NCBI GenBank assembly: GCA_946894095.1
Contig: OX335644.1
Location: 14,737,595 to 14,801,594, forward strand
Length of the DNA: 64,000 bases
Direction: 5' to 3'
Origin: Incurvaria masculella
Taxonomy: Eukaryota > Arthropoda > Insecta > Lepidoptera > Incurvariidae
The position numbers and the translations under genes were made by a program. Numbering within the stretch: position 1 is the stretch's first letter; every line of letters starts with the position of its first letter. Shown piece by piece: positions 63,700 through 64,000 of the stretch. The notes beneath the pieces were generated by a model, which was not told the origin of the DNA, made no database searches, and was given only the letters and a program-made list of their open reading frames with translations.

Positions 63700-64000
63700 T
63701 ATAATAAATCTAAAGAGTTTGCTATTTTGTTGGAACGCGCTAATCTCTGGACTATCAGTCGGATCTTGAAAACTCTTTTTGCATTTGGTAGTTTAATTCT
63801 TTGGGGATGCTATAGATTATATAACATCACGCTACAGCCCTGAGGAGCCGGGCAGAAAGAACGTTAAGCATAAACGACGCGCTAATCTCTGGAACTACCA
63901 GTCGCATTTTGAAAATTATGTTTGCATTTGGTAGCCCAAATCTGCCGAAAGGCATCAGATTATATAATATCACGCTACGACATTGAGGAGCCGAGCAGAA
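63700..64000 (+). repeat. 142-bp tandem duplication at right edge
   Basis: GCGCTAATCTCTGGA at 63737 and again at 63879 (142 bp apart), each followed by a TTTGCATTTGGTAG block and ATTATATAA.ATCACGCTAC, GAGGAGCCG.GCAGAA. It resembles a common lepidopteran repeat and runs off the window. Confidence 0.8.

Overview
This window looks like AT-rich, transposon-dense nuclear DNA from an insect, most likely a moth or butterfly. The evidence is a set of spliced genes with GT-AG introns, a Methuselah-like receptor, jockey, mariner, gypsy, PIF/Harbinger and TTAA-target elements, many short inverted-repeat elements (MITEs), and repeats I know from lepidopteran genomes (the AACCGACTTC repeat and the ACCGGCCAAGTGCGAGT repeat). 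The order-level call is an inference from repeat content. No bacterial features, rRNA gene, functional tRNA gene or CRISPR array is visible.

Host genes. Two are supported, both on the minus strand. (1) A compact gene for a small secreted four-cysteine protein of about 125 residues at 5515-6101, with a TATA box, a short 5' untranslated exon and one 110-bp intron. (2) A seven-exon Methuselah-like class B GPCR spanning 61617 down to 38932. It is assembled here exon by exon with matching splice phases into 445 codons: signal peptide, ten-cysteine ectodomain and seven membrane segments. A TATA/initiator pair near 61978-62006 is a plausible promoter. Its first intron is 16.7 kb and filled with repeats.

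Mobile DNA. The best element is a 2995-bp PIF/Harbinger transposon (21918-24912) with 28-bp perfect inverted ends and an ATT target duplication. It carries a DDE transposase gene and an opposite-strand MADF/BESS accessory gene whose exons interdigitate. It sits inside a TTAA-target MITE, and the empty site can be read from a sister copy at 26817-27358. The second notable element is a 6.6-kb insertion (50593-57182) with about 260-bp inverted ends packed with ACGTATAAT motifs. It interrupts a 133-bp minisatellite and is flanked by a perfect 9-bp duplication, which suggests a Mutator-like long-TIR element. Other content: a SINE family seen in over a dozen pieces, some with different pol III heads (tRNA-like and apparently 5S-like); a GGAGGTC inverted-repeat family (five copies, one only 11 bp from the splice acceptor of the last GPCR exon); TAA-target Tourist-type MITEs (three copies); mariner, gypsy and jockey remnants; several foldback elements; and two minisatellites (157 bp at 249-1190, 133 bp at 48971-50592).

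Layout. 1-5430: minisatellite and decayed mariner/LINE pieces. 5515-6101: secreted-protein gene. 6270-38900: repeat-rich intergenic DNA including the Harbinger element. 38932-62006: Methuselah-like gene with its repeat-filled introns. 62007-64000: repeats at the right edge.
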